Both the position numbers and the translations under genes were made by a program. The notes beneath the pieces are model-generated. The model worked only from the letters and a program-made list of their open reading frames with translations, was not told the DNA's origin and did no database searches. This document shows, piece by piece, positions 10,742 through 22,360 of a stretch of 64,000 nt of DNA. This DNA comes from Ascidia mentula. Taxonomy: Eukaryota; Chordata; Ascidiacea; Phlebobranchia; Ascidiidae. Within the stretch, counting starts at the first letter, position 1. Every line of letters begins with the position of its first letter. Location: NCBI GenBank assembly GCA_947561715.1, contig OX387199.1:13769001-13833000 (forward strand), in the 5' to 3' direction.

Positions 10742-11186
10742 TTTAGCAGATTATTTAAATGTTAGAGATCAACTTCTTTAAATAATGCCTAAATTTAATA
10801 AAATTTGAAACCAAGTTAGAAAAAATGCTCTATTTGGTAATAGTCTAATTGCTAAATCATGTTGTTGTAAAATTTACTTAAAATATAACATGTCAATGTA
10901 CATCAAATCATTTTCTGCACAATTGTTGCACCCTACAAAAATTTTGCCCAATAAAATTAAAAAATTGACTATACTATCACCTTTTTCAGACAACTTACCA
11001 CTGAAAAACACCCCAGCACCCTCTCTTTTGAACAAATATTCAATAATCTAACAAAAATTCTTACATTCTGCCACCTGTTGCACAAATATTAGCTATTTTT
11101 GCCGTTTTTACCGACTGTCGACTACACCCGAACTCAGGGACCTGGCAGCGCAGTTTTGCCGTCGTCAAGCAGTTGCTACGTCCAAA

Positions 11187-11351
11187 AGTTAAGCGGGGTT
11201 TTAAGCGCCCGACCATCCCCGCTTAACTTATGACGTTTTAAGCGGGGATTTAAGCCGGGCTTAAAGTTAAGCGGGGTTTCTGCATAGCGCTTAAAAGTTA
11301 AGCGGGGATTTAAGCCGAGCTTAAAGTTAAGCGGGGTTTCTGCATCCCACC
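11187..11351. repeat. Harbinger-1 right terminal repeat with subrepeats
   Basis: This mirrors the left end: GTTAAGCGGGGTTTCTGCAT occurs near 11267 and 11326, with further TTAAGCGGGG repeats before it. The last ten bases are TGCATCCCAC followed by C at 11351. The right end carries more subrepeats than the left, so the TIRs are unequal in length. Confidence 0.8.
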
Positions 11352-11553
11352 CTAAGTGGATTGAGGGTACAAGTGTGCGTTGGCCCAACAAGTGGACCCA
11401 AAAGAAAATTGTAAAGTGTTTCGTCTTGTTAAAGTAAAATTTCGTTCAGGTTTTTTTTTTTTCTTTGCAATTAATATTTTACTCAAAAATTTCATTGCAT
11501 TACTTGCAGATTCAAAAACTGCTTGTGAGGTTTATGATGACACCACTTCACTA
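11352..11553 (+). repeat. Second copy of host segment 6824-7026
   Basis: It repeats the KWIEGTSVRWPN exon end, intron and second exon-like piece almost base for base, and again ends with CTA at 11551-11553 where Harbinger-2 starts. It lacks the upstream part that holds the ATG. Confidence 0.85.
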
Positions 11554-11981
11554 GGGGTGGAATGCAGAAACCCCGCTTAACTTAATCCGGGATTAACTTT
11601 TAAGCCCGGCTTAAAATTGCTATGCAGAAACCCCGCTTAACTCCTTCTCAGCTAAGCTCGGCTTAACTTTTGGCGGGAAATTGTAGATCCCGGTTGTCAG
11701 GCATTCGGTGGATTGACAGTGCAGTGTTTTCATATTACAGGCCGCTTCTTTCGAAGATGCGGCGCAAAAAAAGTTAAAAATAGAGCTTTTTACGTTTGTA
11801 GTGAATTGAATTTGAAGATTTTTTTATTATTTTACCAAAGGTGAGCTGCATAATTATAATTAACTAGTTTAGGTAGTAGTAGTACAGTTTTTTTTTAAAT
11901 AAACAAGTTTTGTATTTGCAGATAGGTGTACCTTTGTTATTTTCCATTCGTAACAAAAATATTAAAAAATCTTATTTGAAA

Positions 11982-13073
11982 ATGGCTCAGAATATGCCAT
12001 CTACCCCCGTCCAACCCTCACAGGCCAAAAGACCGCAACCCTCACAGGCCAAAATGAAAATTTCACTGAAACTGAGCGGTGCCTATTTGTTGACATTATT
12101 GGAGAAGGTAATTTCTTCTCCATAATTGAAAACAAAAGGACTGATGGGGCTACCTTGAAGACCAAAAAGGAAAAATGGTTGCTTCTTGCTGACAAGTTCA
12201 ATGCCTGCACATCATCGCAGGCAAGGAATGTGGACGCCTTGCAGAGGTTGTGGAAAAACCTCAAAGACAAGGCTCGCAAGGGGTCAACCGCCCAGCGAAG
12301 AGCCACTTTCCAAACTGGAGGCGGCAAGCCAGCTGAGCCATTGGATGCTTTGTCGAGCAGAGTCTCAGGTGACCTATACAGATATCGTTTGACAAATTTT
12401 TGTTATGATTTGCTAAAATTGTTTTGCTTACATTTGTAGCCATGATAACCGGGCAGGTACACCCGCTGTGCAACCTGTTCGACAAGGACGCGGAACTTGG
12501 TTCTGGTCAAGTAGAAGTTGGTGAGGTTTTTTGTGTTGAGGGCTTAAAGCTTAGATCATCAAAGTAGTTTATGACAGATAGTATCAAACAGTTATGGCAG
12601 GGTTATTCAGAGACAGGTTAAAGAAAAAAAGGAAATGATAGACAAAATGTTTTCTATAGACACAGAGATTTTTATGTAAGAATTATTATATGGCAAAACT
12701 TGTAAGTGGTCATGCAGAGGTGGATCCTGACGTCTTCCTTGTGCAGGCTGCAGCACCCCTAAGCAATGCTGAAGGGTGTTGCAGTTCTGCAAGGTCTGCC
12801 CCTCAGCACAGCTATGCTGATCTGAGAAGGGAGATGTTAGAGAAGGAGATGGTTCGGTGAGCCGAACAACATCAGTGGCTCCGCAACCAAGAGGAGAGAG
12901 AGGTTCGGAAGGAGGAGAGAGAAAAGATCGAACATGACCTTAAAGTTTTGCTTCTTAAACACCAGGTTTATGAATTTTTGTATGTATTCTTGTATGAAGA
13001 TGTAGCAGAGTTAATTTGTAGTTTTTTTGATTTATGTAGGTTTAACAAACATTACGATGCATTTTCACATTAG
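11982..13073 (+). pseudogene. Myb/SANT-like protein gene, copy 2
   Basis: It has the same exon structure and the same early frame change as the gene at 7455. In addition, the codon corresponding to Arg of IVRRAEQ has become TGA at 12858-12860. A short repeat of the GAGAGAGGTTCGG type is inserted just after it. Near 12966 a CAG|GTTTAT donor-like sequence is kept that copy 1 has lost by a small deletion. It is non-functional as read. Confidence 0.8.
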
Positions 13074-14002
13074 TGCATATAACAGTTCGTTTACCTACTT
13101 GATGTTTTTGTAATTTAACCTTAGTGCAATTGTTTGTTCTTGTTGTTTTGTGACTAAGGTTAATCACTTGGCCAATTGTTCCCTCCTTAATCATTGTAAA
13201 TAAAATTACCACAAAAAATTTTAAAAATCAAATATTTTAATAAAAAAAATTTATTGAACTTTATTTTTTCTTGTTTTCATTCTTCTTCCTTTATTACAAT
13301 GAACAAGAGGGCCTGCTTGTTCATTGCTTTACTTTGTTTTTATTTTAGTGTTTGTTTTTGTCCTATAATCCTAATATTGATCTCAAGGAAGGGCCTCTGT
13401 CCTGCTTTAACAAAAAACCTTGAGAAGTGATGTATTAGGTAGGACAGCAGGACAGATCGACAAAGTCGAGTCAAAAGGCTAAATGAAGTGCATTATTTTT
13501 ACAGTTTGAACCATTGCATAAATGCGCAATAAATGGATGGATTTTTGTTTCAGTCAATAACATTGTCATCATCGAGACATATGCACTTTTTTAATGTATG
13601 GGTGTCCAAAGTGGACCGCTGCGGTATTGATTTGGGTGGGCATTTAAGTTCTTTAAAAAAAATGCTTCACTGTCTTTCTTAGCAGTTTGGGAAACGAAAC
13701 GATTGTTATGCAGTCGTATATTTGCATTTTTGCCTACGAAGAAAAACACCGCCCCTGGTTCAATAACGAACACTTGTTGCAGTTACAGTATTTAAGCCAT
13801 ACAGAACAATAAAACACAACAGAATTTGTACACAAAATTTGAGATTTTCCAATCGCACCCATGAGGTAATCCCTGTGCGATCATTAGGTTTTTTAGTAAG
13901 CAGGACCTTTCGCCAGGAGCTCTATTATACCTGCTTTTACATGAAAAAAACTATTACATATTTCAAAAACTGCAAAATTTCAAAGGCATTATACAATACA
14001 AA

Positions 14003-14539
14003 TTATGAAAAATGATGCTCAATAAAGTATTGTCTAAATCTTCTACCATTAGTTGATGATGGTGCCTCTGCAGGTGGTGTGATGTTAATTTCTTCATCAC
14101 TGGCTTCGGAAGGAATAACATCTCTTCTTTGAATTGCGAAGTTATGGAGGCACACAACTGTAACTATAATTGGAAGAGAGTTTTCAAGTTTTGTCCGCAA
14201 GGGAATTCGAAGACATCGAAACCGCTGCTTCAAAACTCCAAAAGTTCTTTCGATAATTCCTCTTGTTTTTATGTGACTGCGATTATATCGAATTTCAGCT
14301 GGTGTTTGGGGATTCTGCAAGGGGGTTAGCAAATATTTACGACATGCATACCCCCCATCACCAAGTAAAATGCCGGAGTGGTGGTTGTCTTTCATCTCTG
14401 CACATAACCTGCTGTTATCAAAAATCCTGGAGTCATGAGTGGAACCAGGCCATCGTGCAACAACATTAGTAATTTGCATTGATGGGTCACAGACACATTG
14501 GACATTGATGGAAAAATAACCCTTACGGTTGCGAAACAC
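14003..14539 (-). pseudogene. Harbinger transposase C-terminal half, copy 2
   Basis: This 178-codon frame corresponds to residues from FRNRKGYFSI onward of the intact transposase. It keeps the second Asp (GSTHDSR) and the Glu (GIIERTFG) but lacks the first catalytic Asp and the whole N-terminal domain because of the truncation at 14558. Only a few residues differ from copy 1, for example K for E in AEMxDNHH and S for F in IPxEASDEE. Confidence 0.9.
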
Positions 14540-14558
14540 TTCTGCGTTATCACCTCCA

Positions 14559-14825
14559 CAAAGCCAATACAGATACCAAGAGGGAAAGGTGGCGCGCCCT
14601 TGAAGCGCCGCCTCCCAATATTCGAGGACCTTACAAGTGACGAAGAAGGGAATCCATACACGGCACAGCCCAAACGAAAGAGTCCGAGGAGGGACAGTCT
14701 ACTGGAAGTGCCTACAAGTCCAAAAAGACCAAGCTTCCTAGAACGTGTGATGCAAGCCAAACCTATTGACCTATCGATAAAGCAAATGCATTCAATTAAT
14801 ATTTCTCACATATTGGAAACGTTAT
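14559..14825 (+). other. Open frame of unknown origin
   Basis: Directly after the Harbinger-2 break, a plus frame reads through as a charged, Ser- and Pro-rich sequence (APLKRRLPIFEDLTSDEEGN, then RKSPRRDSLLEVPTSPKRP). It has no upstream start of its own. Composition suggests protein coding, perhaps the disordered part of a transposon or host protein. I do not recognise it. Confidence 0.3.
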
Positions 14826-14945
14826 GGCATCAACAATTCCTACGACCTTAAAATCACCATTAGACTACTTGAAAAATCCCATTTCAAACTCGTTTGTTTT
14901 CCTGGATATACAGGAATTGGAGGTATTTAATACAATAATACTATT
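14826..14945 (+). pseudogene. LINE fragment, linker before RT
   Basis: The frame reads SPLDYLKNPISNSFVF then IQELEVFNTII. This is the pattern that precedes the RT domain in the LINE at 37260-37464 (SPAEYLTNSPSSLFVF). It is about 40 codons, in plus orientation, unlike the neighbouring Gypsy element. Confidence 0.5.
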
Positions 14946-17760
14946 AAACTCGTTGCAATGGTTTGTCGTTGTCCTCATTCAGCAAGTCAGTTAAACGTAA
15001 AGCGACTTTGAGTCGATCAATGGAGACAATGTACAGTTTTTTTTTGTCAACGGTAAACGTTTTGGTTGTCTTATGCAAAACCCTACGCGGGTTGAGTGGT
15101 GGTTTTGCATGGTCGTTGCGTATATATACATGTGTGCAGGTACGCAATCTCTTGTCCAGATAAGTCGGTTTGGCTTGGTGTATTCGTGTTTTTGTGTAAC
15201 CAAACTTGGAAAAGAATTTTCTCTGCGCCTGCAGGAAAACTAAAGGAATATCTTCTTTGCTTCGTTCTTCTGCTTCAAAAAATTGTACTGGGAGTCGGAG
15301 TGTGGTTCCATCAACCATTTCAGCAGTTGTGGCTTGTAAATCTTCTTTAAAGGCTGTCCTGATAGAAAGCAGGACCAAGGGTAATTGGAAATACCAAACA
15401 TGACCGTTTGTGATTGATTTGAGGGCACGTTTGATTGCATTTTTTAGCCATGCCATTAGCAGCTGGGTGAAACGCCGTCGTTGTAATTGCCTGGATTCCC
15501 AAAAATTTCATTGCCTGTTTCCATCCTTTGCTTGTGAATTGAGAACCACGGTCTGTTGTAATGGCGGTCAGCACCCCATAGTGTGCGATCCAGTGATGCA
15601 TGAAGGCATTTAAAAGCGTTTGCGTAGTTGTATCACGCAATGGGATGGCCACTGGATAACGGGAAAACCCATCACTTATTACAAAGATGTATTGACAGCC
15701 ATTTGAAGTAGGAAGGGGTCCAATAAAATCTGCATTGACATGTCTAAACTTGTCCGAAACAGGTGGATACCTCATTACTGGTGTGACATTGTGACGAATA
15801 ATCTTGGTTCTTTTGCAGATATTACAAGCCTTTGCCAAAAGTTGTACGTCTCTTCGCATTCCTGGCCAAACGTATCGGGTAGTAATCTGCTTTGTAGTGA
15901 TTTTAGGCCCAGGATGGGCTAACGAGTGCACTGAATCGAAAACTAACTTCCTGTAGCCTCTGGGAATAATTGGTCTGAAACTTCCATGGGCGGCTGCATC
16001 TCCCCAAATGTGAAAGTCCGAATTTGGAATGGGTTGAGATGTTAATTCAATCGATTTGTTTTGTTGTTTTTGGTTCTAAATACGATTGTATTGAGTCAAG
16101 CTTCAATTGTAGCGGTTTAACTCCTTCCGGTGTAATCCTATGTCCAAGAACGCATTTCTTGGCGTTTAGTCCATAGCGTCGAAGCTGATCCAAAAACAAG
16201 CGAGCGAATGTGCTTCTTGTGTTTTGCTGAAGGTAATTGCGTCGTCCAAGTAAATGAATACAAATGAATTGATTGGAGCTACCACAAGGTCTACAAGTTG
16301 TTGGAAATAGCTTGGTGCAGATCGTAAACCAAAAGGTAGTCTATTAAATATTATGCTACCAACAGGTTTTTGACAGCTGTTTTATGTCTGTCTTGTGGAG
16401 CGAGCGATATTTGGTTGAAAGCTGACTTTAAATAAAAAGTCGAAAATATTGTCGATCCATGAAGAATATAACTTATTAAGCGACGACGGGGTATTGGATA
16501 ATTATTAGGTGGCAGAGTTTTATTTAGGCCCCTGTAATCACCAACCAGCCGAAGTGAACCATCTGGCTTTTTAACAACTACTAGTGGCGACCCATACTGC
16601 GAATGGCAGAAGGTCTGTACGTACACGCTGTAGTGGAAAATTGGGCGTCTGGCCATGCGTCGGCAGTTCTGCAACAATAGGATGCTTTGGTTCAGCTCTA
16701 TAATCTGGTGTTTCTGATAGGTCCGGGTTTGCTTTGTAGTCAGGGTCGGATAACATAGTGACGGTTGTTGCAGCAAAGTTTCGAGAGATTGAAATTGGAA
16801 CAGTCGCATGACTGATACTTGATTCTAGAAATCCCGCAGAGGGCTTAAGTATTAATTCGTGGTCCCTGAGAAAATTTTAACCAAGAATGGCTTTGTTTAC
16901 ACCACAGACATGGAAAGTAGCAGCCAAGATCACCTGCGATAAAATTCTCGTGTACTGCTTTGTCTTCGGACGTAGCTGGCAAGAAATTTTGACATGCACC
17001 GCTGTCCACAAGAAACATAAGTTTATTGTTGTTGTCATACACATAGGGCACTTTTTGCAAAAGTATTTTCGTCTCTTGGCGTAAGTTTTACGCGGACAGT
17101 ACTTAGTTGGCCTTTGTTTCGCCAATTACAAGGTGGTTCGCATTTGATAGCCTTCTCTCTAAACTTATAGCATATCTGCTGCTGGAATGCTGATGAACAG
17201 TTTTCTAAACTTTGTTTTCCAAAACTCCTTTCTGGTCGAAATTGAGAACGAGGCTGGTTATTCCACTGTGTCATCTGAGGTCTTTGCTGATAACCTTTTG
17301 ATTGGTATTGGGGCGGTTAGATGCTTGGTAGTTTTTGTAACGAAGCGAAAGTGTTTGGTCTTGAATTGAAAGTTGAACGTCGGTCGTTGCCTGAAAAGTG
17401 TGCTTGAGATTTCCGAGTCTCATTTGCTTCCGATCTGTCGGAAAGCGATGAAAAATTTTCTGGCGTATACAAACTATCCGCCAATTTTCCCAGCTCTTCT
17501 AGTGACTGATTGCCTTGGCGAGATGTCCTTCGGCATTTTAGAGAGGAATTCGTTCAATACAATTTCTCTTGTAGCTTGATCTATTGCAAGCCTTAGTTTG
17601 CAATTGTCCGTTCTGACGGAATAGCAAGGATGCCACTGCTCCTTACATGTTCATAGGCTGAAGATGAGCGTGAAAATAATTCAATAGCCCATCTAATTAC
17701 ATCGGGATAGTAGTTGACTAATTTACTGCATTAACCTACCTTATTGAGTTTATCTATTCA
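14944..17760 (-). pseudogene. Ty3/Gypsy element gag-pol, internally deleted (Gypsy-1)
   Basis: On the minus strand the order is correct. Gag (about 17750-17290) has FLSKMPKDI and LADSLY-like motifs. A CX3-HX-type knuckle (CYKFREKAIKCEPPCNW) lies at about 17170. The protease (FLVDSGACQNFLPA) is near 17010. RT (16600-16230) has GSPLVVVKKPDGSLRLVGDY, then STFYLKSAFNQISLA and a YLDDAI box near 16250. The integrase (16010-14944) has LAHPG, CNICKRTK, ADFIGPL and TTDRGSQF. RNase H is almost wholly deleted near 16040. The third catalytic residue of the integrase, normally Glu after NG, reads as Lys (NGMAKK). Several frameshifts are present. No LTR pair was found. Confidence 0.85.
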
Positions 17761-18284
17761 ATTGAGTTGCGAATTTGCTCCTTGATAAATAGTTTTTGCC
17801 ATGGGTTGCATCCTTGTTTTCTCTGAGAAAATGTTTTTTTTGTTTGTTTATGTGCTATTTAAAAAAGGTGTGTTTTGATTTGGCAAACAACGTAATATTT
17901 CGCCCTTATTTTAAATTTAATTTGACTATACCCACAATAAACATATAACCTGAATATTTAAAAGATTTGGTTGTATTTTTATAAACACCTAACACAAGTT
18001 AATATCTCTAGCAAATGGAAATATTTAGGTTGTTGAGACAGAATTGAACAAGACATTCATTTTTTGTTGATTATTCTCATTAGCCTGGGTCATAAGTTGA
18101 ATAGTGTTTAAAGTTTCACCAAAAGAATTCAGAATAGCTGCTTCAAAATCCCCCTCGGGTGTTTCTGCTAATTACATATCATCAGAAAAGTTTATACATT
18201 TATAAAGCATTTAACAAATTACCACAATCCATTTGAAACTCCTATCCATCCAGTGTCTGGGGTAAAGGTGACTTTAAGGATTCA
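17761..18284. other. Unassigned AT-rich stretch
   Basis: No coding region or repeat was recognised. It may include the lost LTR of Gypsy-1. Confidence 0.35.
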
Positions 18285-18613
18285 AAGCCAGGCCTTGTAG
18301 CCTGCAAAATAACTTATGTTTACCTGACGCCATTTTAAATTTTTGCATGAGGCTCCAGAAAGATTGAGTTCACTATTAATTTCAAAACACTTGGTCTTCA
18401 TAAATTTCCATTTTCTTCTGATTTGCTCTCCCTTTGTAAGCAACAGCAGTAACACAAATTTGGTGTAAAACACCCCTGAAAAAAATATGACAAATTTATT
18501 AAAACTGACATAACCTATAATTTTGTTTCTTCTAAGTGTAACTCTTTCGCTACCACAACCAAATTATCCTCTTCACTATCGCTCCATCTTCTCTTTAAAC
18601 TTCCTTTGGGCAT
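18285..18613 (-). pseudogene. Myb/SANT-like (trihelix) two-exon remnant
   Basis: An ATG at 18613 starts MPKGSLKRRWSDSEEDNLVV, which matches the first helix of Myb/SANT-like domains (W-S-x-x-E-E-x). After a stop at 18515 and an intron-like gap, a TTTTTTTCAG acceptor leads to a second piece at about 18476-18290 with KGEQIRRKWKFMKTKCFEI then LNLSGASCKNLKW, the third helix and following loop of such domains. A TAG falls just before the donor, so the gene as read is broken. It could belong to a DNA transposon or be a host gene fragment. Confidence 0.45.
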
Positions 18614-18619
18614 TTTTGT

Positions 18620-20034
18620 GATATGTTACCTGCGACAAAAGGGAAAAGTAGGATGGCAATGCTTTAAAAGTAACAAAACTAAAAAAAAAACTACTACTGC
18701 TAGAAATAGCTCCACTCCGATGCCTAAAAAAGTAAACAAAACCTTTGACCTTGCTTACGACCCTGTTGGCAGCGTCGCGCAGACAACCATAGACGCTAAC
18801 GCTGCGCGGCGCAATTGAGCAAAATATTACATTTTTTAATAATACCTCCAGGATCCGTGTAAGTCAGCCATATAGCGTTATGTCCACCCGTCACGGAAGG
18901 ACAAACGAAAGTCGATTTTGTCCGACTATTTTTGCGTGCGTCACTTCCAAATATGGTCACTTGGCCATAAAAGACGGACAAAAAGCGGCCATGGAAACGA
19001 AGTATTTGTCTTTTATTCATACCCAAACTTTGGAGTCGGGTCTGCGCACTGTAAACAGCGACCTTCTCGCCCCAGTTTTTTTTTACTCCAATAACAGTTT
19101 GGTACAGAGCAGTTTGTTGCCAATTTGATAATAATTTTATTGCTGAAAAATAAGAAAAACAAAAACTTCATGCAATTGGTACTATTAAAAAAGAATTACT
19201 TCAAAAAACCTCTGTACATGTAACTTTTTGTGGTTAAAGATTTTTTTCTCTGTTCTTAATGTTGGTTTAACTTGAAAAATATTCGTTTTGCATATGATAA
19301 AACACCAACGAATAAGTTGACAATGTATTCAAACACTTTATGTACTATTTTTTCGTCATAGACACATTAGGTGTTTTAAAGCTTTCCCGAGATGTGCGTA
19401 AGTTAACAGTCTGCAAAAAAAACTCTGAAGGATATTTTAGATGGCCAAATTTCTTTTCAATTACCAAAATTAACGATTCGTGGGGTGTATGATTACTAAT
19501 TGCATTTATAAGTTTTTCACAATTACGAAAATTTTTTGAAGCCTTTAAATTACGTATCCTCCCAAGTATTCTAAAGTTTCGTTTTCTGCTACTCCTATCA
19601 TATCTGTTTGATCTGTATCATTATAGTTTCTTACCGGCCAACCCGGTCAAGAAAGCCCAACCCTAATATGACATAACTTGTTGGTTTTCGTTAACTTTAG
19701 AGAAGCCCGATGGAGCACACGCATAATGAATGGCTCCTTGATGAATTAAGGAAGTTTGCACCACTTGGTTCGTAAAGAACAAAAATTTGAGAAACCAATT
19801 TTATGATGAAGATAATTTTTTTTTTGTGCTGTTTGTGTCCAATGCTGACAAAGTCTTCTATTCCAGGCAATTCTCTAGAGCCTTTTCGGATAGAGCGAAC
19901 AGGTTTGGCAAAAATTCCATTTGAATATTTTAATAGTTTTTTGAACAGAATGTTTAGCTGTATTGAAAAAACTTACTATTTGTTCTGTTGTCCAAGATTG
20001 GGGCTCAATTGAACCCACAGCAGAAAAAGCTAAT
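18620..20034. other. Unassigned stretch
   Basis: Only short frames with no recognisable motif are seen. A GCGTTAGCGTC-like sequence near 18790 and a GCGTTAGCGCC sequence near 20288 might be related ends, but this is weak. Confidence 0.3.
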
Positions 20035-20203
20035 TCCAGATTTTTTTTCACTCGAGTTATTTTGTTTTGGGCCTGTAAAATTGTTTGACGTTTTGGTTGA
20101 GAATGAAGAGAAAGAGGGATTCCAGATTTTTATTCACTCTAGTTATTTTGTTTTGGGCCTGTAAAATTGTTTGACGTTTTGGTTGAGAATGAAGAGAAAG
20201 AGG
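20035..20203. repeat. 84-85-bp tandem duplication
   Basis: The unit starting CCAGATTTTTxTTCACTC and ending AGAGAAAGAGGGA occurs twice head to tail (about 20035-20119 and 20120-20203), with two or three differences. It is non-coding. Confidence 0.85.
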
Positions 20204-21539
20204 GAAAATATTATTTTGTGTAAGCTAACCAGGATTTTCCGGTGTAAACTATGGTTAATTGCGTTCGGAAATCGCAAAATACGAACGCCAGCGTTAGCGC
20301 CAATCGTCACATAAACGGTGGCTTTCCGACTTGTGCAATTGTGTAACGCTATGGAACACTCGATGCGAGTTTTTGCGGTAGTGCTTGCGCCATTTGAATA
20401 TATTCGTTATTTTTCAAGCAGTGACCTTCCTCTTTGCACTTTTGCGAGTGCTAACAGTTGTTTACAACATGCGCAATATTGGCAACGTGTTTGACAACTA
20501 AACCAATTGTCTTTACACACAAGAAAACCCCTTGCTATTACAACAACATGACCACTAAAAAAACGACATTTCGTGCTTAGACTGACGAAAATAACATTGT
20601 TTCGTAACAATGGCGAATGCAAGCACGGATCCAGACCCCTCGGACCACCATATATGAAACTCTTCATTAAAAATGTAGCTAATGCTAGTGATATTTTCTT
20701 TGTTGCTTTGGGATTCTTTCCCTCTTTGTGTGCATTAAAAATAATACTACATTTATTTTTTTAACCGAAAACATTTTTAAATAAACATCGTATTGGTGCA
20801 GGCACATTCACGTGTCCTTTTCTTTTTGACATACCATTCTCTGTGGTAAGGGTCTTCTGGCTTTTGCTTTCCTACTATACAACTCTCTATATCTATATAA
20901 CTGGCAGTAGTATGTTTACAAATGATTGTTTACCATGAAACGCTTACCTTTGTGTGCTTACTAACTGTGATGCTGGCATTATTGCCTAACAATCCACTTT
21001 GTTGGTAGTCAGACTTATATAGGATGGACTACTTCAAATGCTCACCCAACAACAGTTTATGCACCAAAAATGTAAATTAATTAAAGATGTAGCTTGGATT
21101 TATAACATGTAAATAAAATTTTAGAAAGGTTTTTTTTCAGAAACCGAGTTATTGAAGGACAAAAAGGGAACACAATTTTTTTTTAATTTGAAATTTGACC
21201 GTTTTCCTTTAGACCATTTCTAATAACCTTGTTTCAATTCCTTGGCCTCCAAAACGTAGGAATATACACTTTACTTACCTCAAAGCTGTGTAAAACTATT
21301 TAAAACGAAAACAGCTCCACCGAGTGGCCATATTCAAGTGTCATTTTAGTGCAGTTAAGTTTTTTCTTTACATTTTTTCGTTGGTTCTTACTCGCAGAAC
21401 TAACAAATTGTGGAGTGGCTAAATTTTACTGTATATAATGGAATCACTCGGTTACATTACGTAGCATTTAAAAATGTACACCCTCGACTGGAAAATCTAA
21501 GCCTGTAAATGTAACAATCACACGTATTAACAGAATTTT
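20204..21539. other. Unassigned stretch
   Basis: AT-rich DNA with no coding region longer than about 85 codons that shows a motif. Nothing was recognised. Confidence 0.35.
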
Positions 21540-22360
21540 ACTCGACCCGCCGACGTCACCGGGGACGGGACCCCAGATAAGAAAGCCGTCAACGCACAGG
21601 CACTCACCTCATCACGCGTTTCGCTCCTGTTGAAGACCGATTCCGGTCGGCCTTATGCGACAGTCTGGTGACGTGAGCGATTTAAATACGTGTGTGACCG
21701 CCAGAATATCTCCTCGAGGGCAATCGCCCAGCCCACCGTCTAGGGACGAGAGTTAGAACGCCACACAGGTTCTGTTGGGCAAGCGGCACGCAAGACACAG
21801 ACAGCGCGGTCAACTCCCCGGGTGACAATCGGGAACCGGCGCATGCGATGGATAAAGCTTAGACAGGGAAGTTCGAAGTGCAGTAGCTTCTGTAGCGGTG
21901 TTTACCTGCTCTTAAAGAGCCGCTCGACGGCCATACTGAGGACGTTGGAAGCTCTCACGTACGGTTGGTTCCCCTCTCTGAAGCCCATGTACTTGTAGAA
22001 TTCGTCGAGCTCGATCACCTTCATCGTCCCAACCGCGAACGGGAGGGGCTCGGGGTCAAAAACTCTTCGTATTCCATGCATAACCAGGTAGGCGAACCGT
22101 TCGCACTCCTTCAGCTGCTTGCACATCTGCGCCTGCGAACTAGCAAGGAGACACCCGTCGTCTGCGTATGTCAGCACTTGGGTAACACCCCGTCGGAACA
22201 GGAAAATGCATAACCGCCGTCAGCTTTACCAGGAGAAGAAGACGGCTCCGCTCTGCTTCGGGGGCCGGGACCTCGATAACATCTTGCACCTGTGGAGTCT
22301 GCAGGTCGGCGCGAAACTTCGCCTCAATTGCTCGAGGGTCGATTTTGCATTTCACATCCC
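21540..22360 (-). pseudogene. GC-rich non-LTR RT fragment, R2/R4-like
   Basis: A minus frame (22177-21902) reads LTYADDGCLLASSQAQM, then LDEFYKYMGFREG. This is the palm YADD box and following YLG motif of a non-LTR reverse transcriptase. Downstream (21890-21700), broken frames read FIHRMRRFPI and SNSRP, similar in placing to the thumb region of R2/R4-clade elements. Upstream, another frame (22355-22140) reads AIEAKFRADLQTP and joins the RT by a frame change, so an internal deletion is likely. Local GC is clearly above that of the neighbours. Clade assignment is tentative. Confidence 0.55.

Larger units (their letters stand above)
7027..11351. mobile_element. Complete PIF/Harbinger transposon (copy 1)
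   Basis: The element is 4,325 bp. It starts GGGGTGGAATGCAGAAACCC at 7027, and its right end is the reverse complement of GGTGGGATGCAGAAACCC ending at 11351. Both ends are flanked by CTA (7024-7026 and 11352-11354). It carries the two genes usual for Harbinger elements, here in convergent orientation: a spliced Myb/SANT-like protein gene (+, 7455-8513) and a DDE transposase gene (-, 9698-10741). In the family the Myb-like protein helps the transposase enter the nucleus and bind the ends. The 3-bp flanking repeat fits the superfamily, though CTA departs from the usual TWA. Confidence 0.9.
6824..14558. repeat. Tandem duplication of host segment plus Harbinger
   Basis: The unit 6824-11351 (4,528 bp) is followed directly by a second copy starting at 11352 and ending, truncated, at 14558. 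The offset is 4,527-4,528 bp for the first 1.5 kb. Later small deletions in copy 2 (about 13600-13800) shorten it. The junction is exact: the right Harbinger end at 11351 is followed by CTAAGTGG, which is the sequence at 6824. Copies are nearly identical, with scattered substitutions. Confidence 0.9.
11554..14558. mobile_element. PIF/Harbinger transposon copy 2, truncated
   Basis: It begins with the same left end as copy 1 and follows it to 14558, where homology stops in the middle of the transposase gene (the shared text ends CACCTCCA). Its right end, the N-terminal half of the transposase and the right TIR are missing. Small deletions around 13590-13800 remove sequence present in copy 1 at about 9020-9510. 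It cannot be excised from this site. Confidence 0.9.

Noticed and set aside
18606..19128. Plus-strand frames after the Myb-like remnant
   Set aside because: They are Lys-rich or random in composition, lack motifs, and one overlaps the promoter side of the Myb-like remnant antisense.
21600..21660. Hammerhead-like GCGAAACGCG text on the minus strand
   Set aside because: Only the GAAA side is recognisable. The CTGATGA part and stem II are not in the right order.
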